Shown piece after piece: positions 63,333 to 64,000 of a DNA stretch of 64,000 nucleotides. Origin of the DNA: Laspinema olomoucense D3b (GTDB lineage Bacteria > Cyanobacteriota > Cyanobacteriia > Cyanobacteriales > Laspinemataceae); NCBI RefSeq assembly GCF_025370785.1, contig NZ_JAMXFA010000019.1:1-64000 (forward strand), read 5' to 3'. A program made the translations under genes and the position numbers. Position 1 is the stretch's first letter; the number at the start of each line of letters is the position of its first letter. The notes under the pieces are model-generated. The model saw only the letters and a list, made by a program, of their open reading frames with translations, made no database searches and was not told where the DNA came from.

Positions 63333-64000
63333 GGAATGATACCCAGTAAAGTGATTAATTTGCCTAAAGTAGAGATGCCTTTTTTTTAAGTTTAAATCGA
63401 GATTTAAAATTAACCCCTTGCTCCCCATCCAGTAGAAGGTTTCTCCCAAATTAATGAGTTCTGAGAGTTTTTTCCCTTGGCTGGATAGAGGGTTGGACCC
63501 CTCAGCGATGGCGATCGCTTTTGAACCGTAGGGCGTCAGTCCCGTATGAGATCCCGATTAAATCAAGGGGACAAGAAACCAGATTTTTTATCCTCATGGT
63601 GGCAATGGAAGTATCGATGCGGTATAGAAACCCAGTTTCTACCCTTTACTGTAGTAACGCCCGAGAGTGCGAGGGAGAGGTGTTCAAAACCTCCGTTGTC
63701 CCTCACGCGGTTGTCAAGAGTGCTATCCCAGGCAACCCGTCCTCCTTTTGCATCAATTCTCCTGGATCTCCCTCCCCTTGTTTGTTCTGTTTTGCTGTGA
63801 TGATTGTAGCGAAAATAGGCTCAAGTCTCCATAGATAAGGTTCCGAACCCTCTCCCCCTTCGGAATCCCCCGTTCCCGTCACCGGGGAAGTAGACTCAAC
63901 TCCCTCTGGATTCCCCTGTTGTACCCTCCAGGCGATCGCTTACCCTGGGGCGATCGCTACTCATCCCTAAAACCATTTGGTAGACTATAAGAATACTTCC
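63333..64000. other. gene-free right end of window with an AGAAACC repeat
   Basis: No convincing gene is visible. AAGAAACCAGATTTTTT (from 63573) and AGAAACCCAGTTTCT (63626-63640) belong to the AGAAACC repeat family, and the following CCTTTACTGTA also follows the family member at 34640-34706. Several HIP1 sites are present. A 105-codon rightward frame at 63521-63838 overlaps the repeat and lacks family features. Confidence 0.5.

Noticed and set aside
63521-63838. 105-codon rightward frame at the right end
   Set aside because: It crosses an AGAAACC repeat and its predicted protein has no coherent structure or motif.

Overview
This window is chromosomal DNA from a filamentous, Oscillatoriales-type cyanobacterium. 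The evidence is the very frequent HIP1-type GCGATCGC octamers, a psbX-ycf66 photosystem II locus, ferredoxin-type nitrate and nitrite reductases behind an NtcA-type promoter, several cyanobacterial families (DUF3386, YlqD, YggT/Ycf19, Ycf66), and many short hairpin and heptamer repeats between genes. I cannot fix the genus from sequence alone. The first 77 bases are almost pure C, so the window may begin at a contig end.

Layout. 0-9 kb: an isolated, divergent NusA-like protein, a GH13 amylase with a starch-binding domain, a retropepsin-like protease, an acyl-ACP/acyl-CoA synthetase, YlqD and pyruvate dehydrogenase E2. 9-20 kb: a ROK-family (polyphosphate-type) glucokinase, a quinone oxidoreductase, a membrane protein joining pentapeptide repeats to a helix-hairpin-helix, a chromate transporter, the UDP-glucose to UDP-xylose pair (ugd, uxs), lepA, and a long leader before a small ribbon-helix-helix protein. 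20-31 kb: two orphan paralogous histidine kinases, DUF3386, Nfu, a GH57 glucanase, a DUF2993 protein and two exported proteins built from a duplicated small domain. 31-38 kb: a GH31 glucosidase, surface/exported proteins, two PD40 lipoproteins, ycf66 and psbX. 38-49 kb: yggT, accC, tRNA-Leu(GAG), dnaN, a probable oriC, dnaA, an HtrA protease, peptide deformylase, Glk glucokinase and a histidine phosphatase. 49-59 kb: a C39-like peptidase, a PIN toxin-antitoxin pair, then the nitrate assimilation cluster read leftwards: nirA (fused to a ferredoxin domain), two unknown TonB-like membrane paralogs, nrtP and narB. 59-64 kb: a DNA-ligase-derived OB/Zn/HhH module fused to eleven near-identical 21-residue coiled-coil repeats and a C-terminal membrane anchor, followed by a second membrane-anchored coiled-coil protein.

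How they work together. GH13, GH57 and GH31 enzymes plus two unrelated glucokinases form a dispersed alpha-glucan breakdown set that returns glucose to central metabolism; PDH E2, AccC and the acyl-ACP synthetase carry carbon to fatty acids; NrtP, NarB and NirA carry out nitrate uptake and two-step reduction with ferredoxin as electron donor.

The most unusual items are the membrane-anchored ligase-remnant coiled-coil protein, the two unknown paralogs inside the nitrate cluster, the stand-alone NusA paralog, the membrane HhH/pentapeptide protein, and several families of small palindromic elements, one of which is nested inside another. Four pairs of adjacent paralogs (histidine kinases, duplicated-domain exported proteins, PD40 lipoproteins, TonB-like proteins) suggest frequent local duplication.
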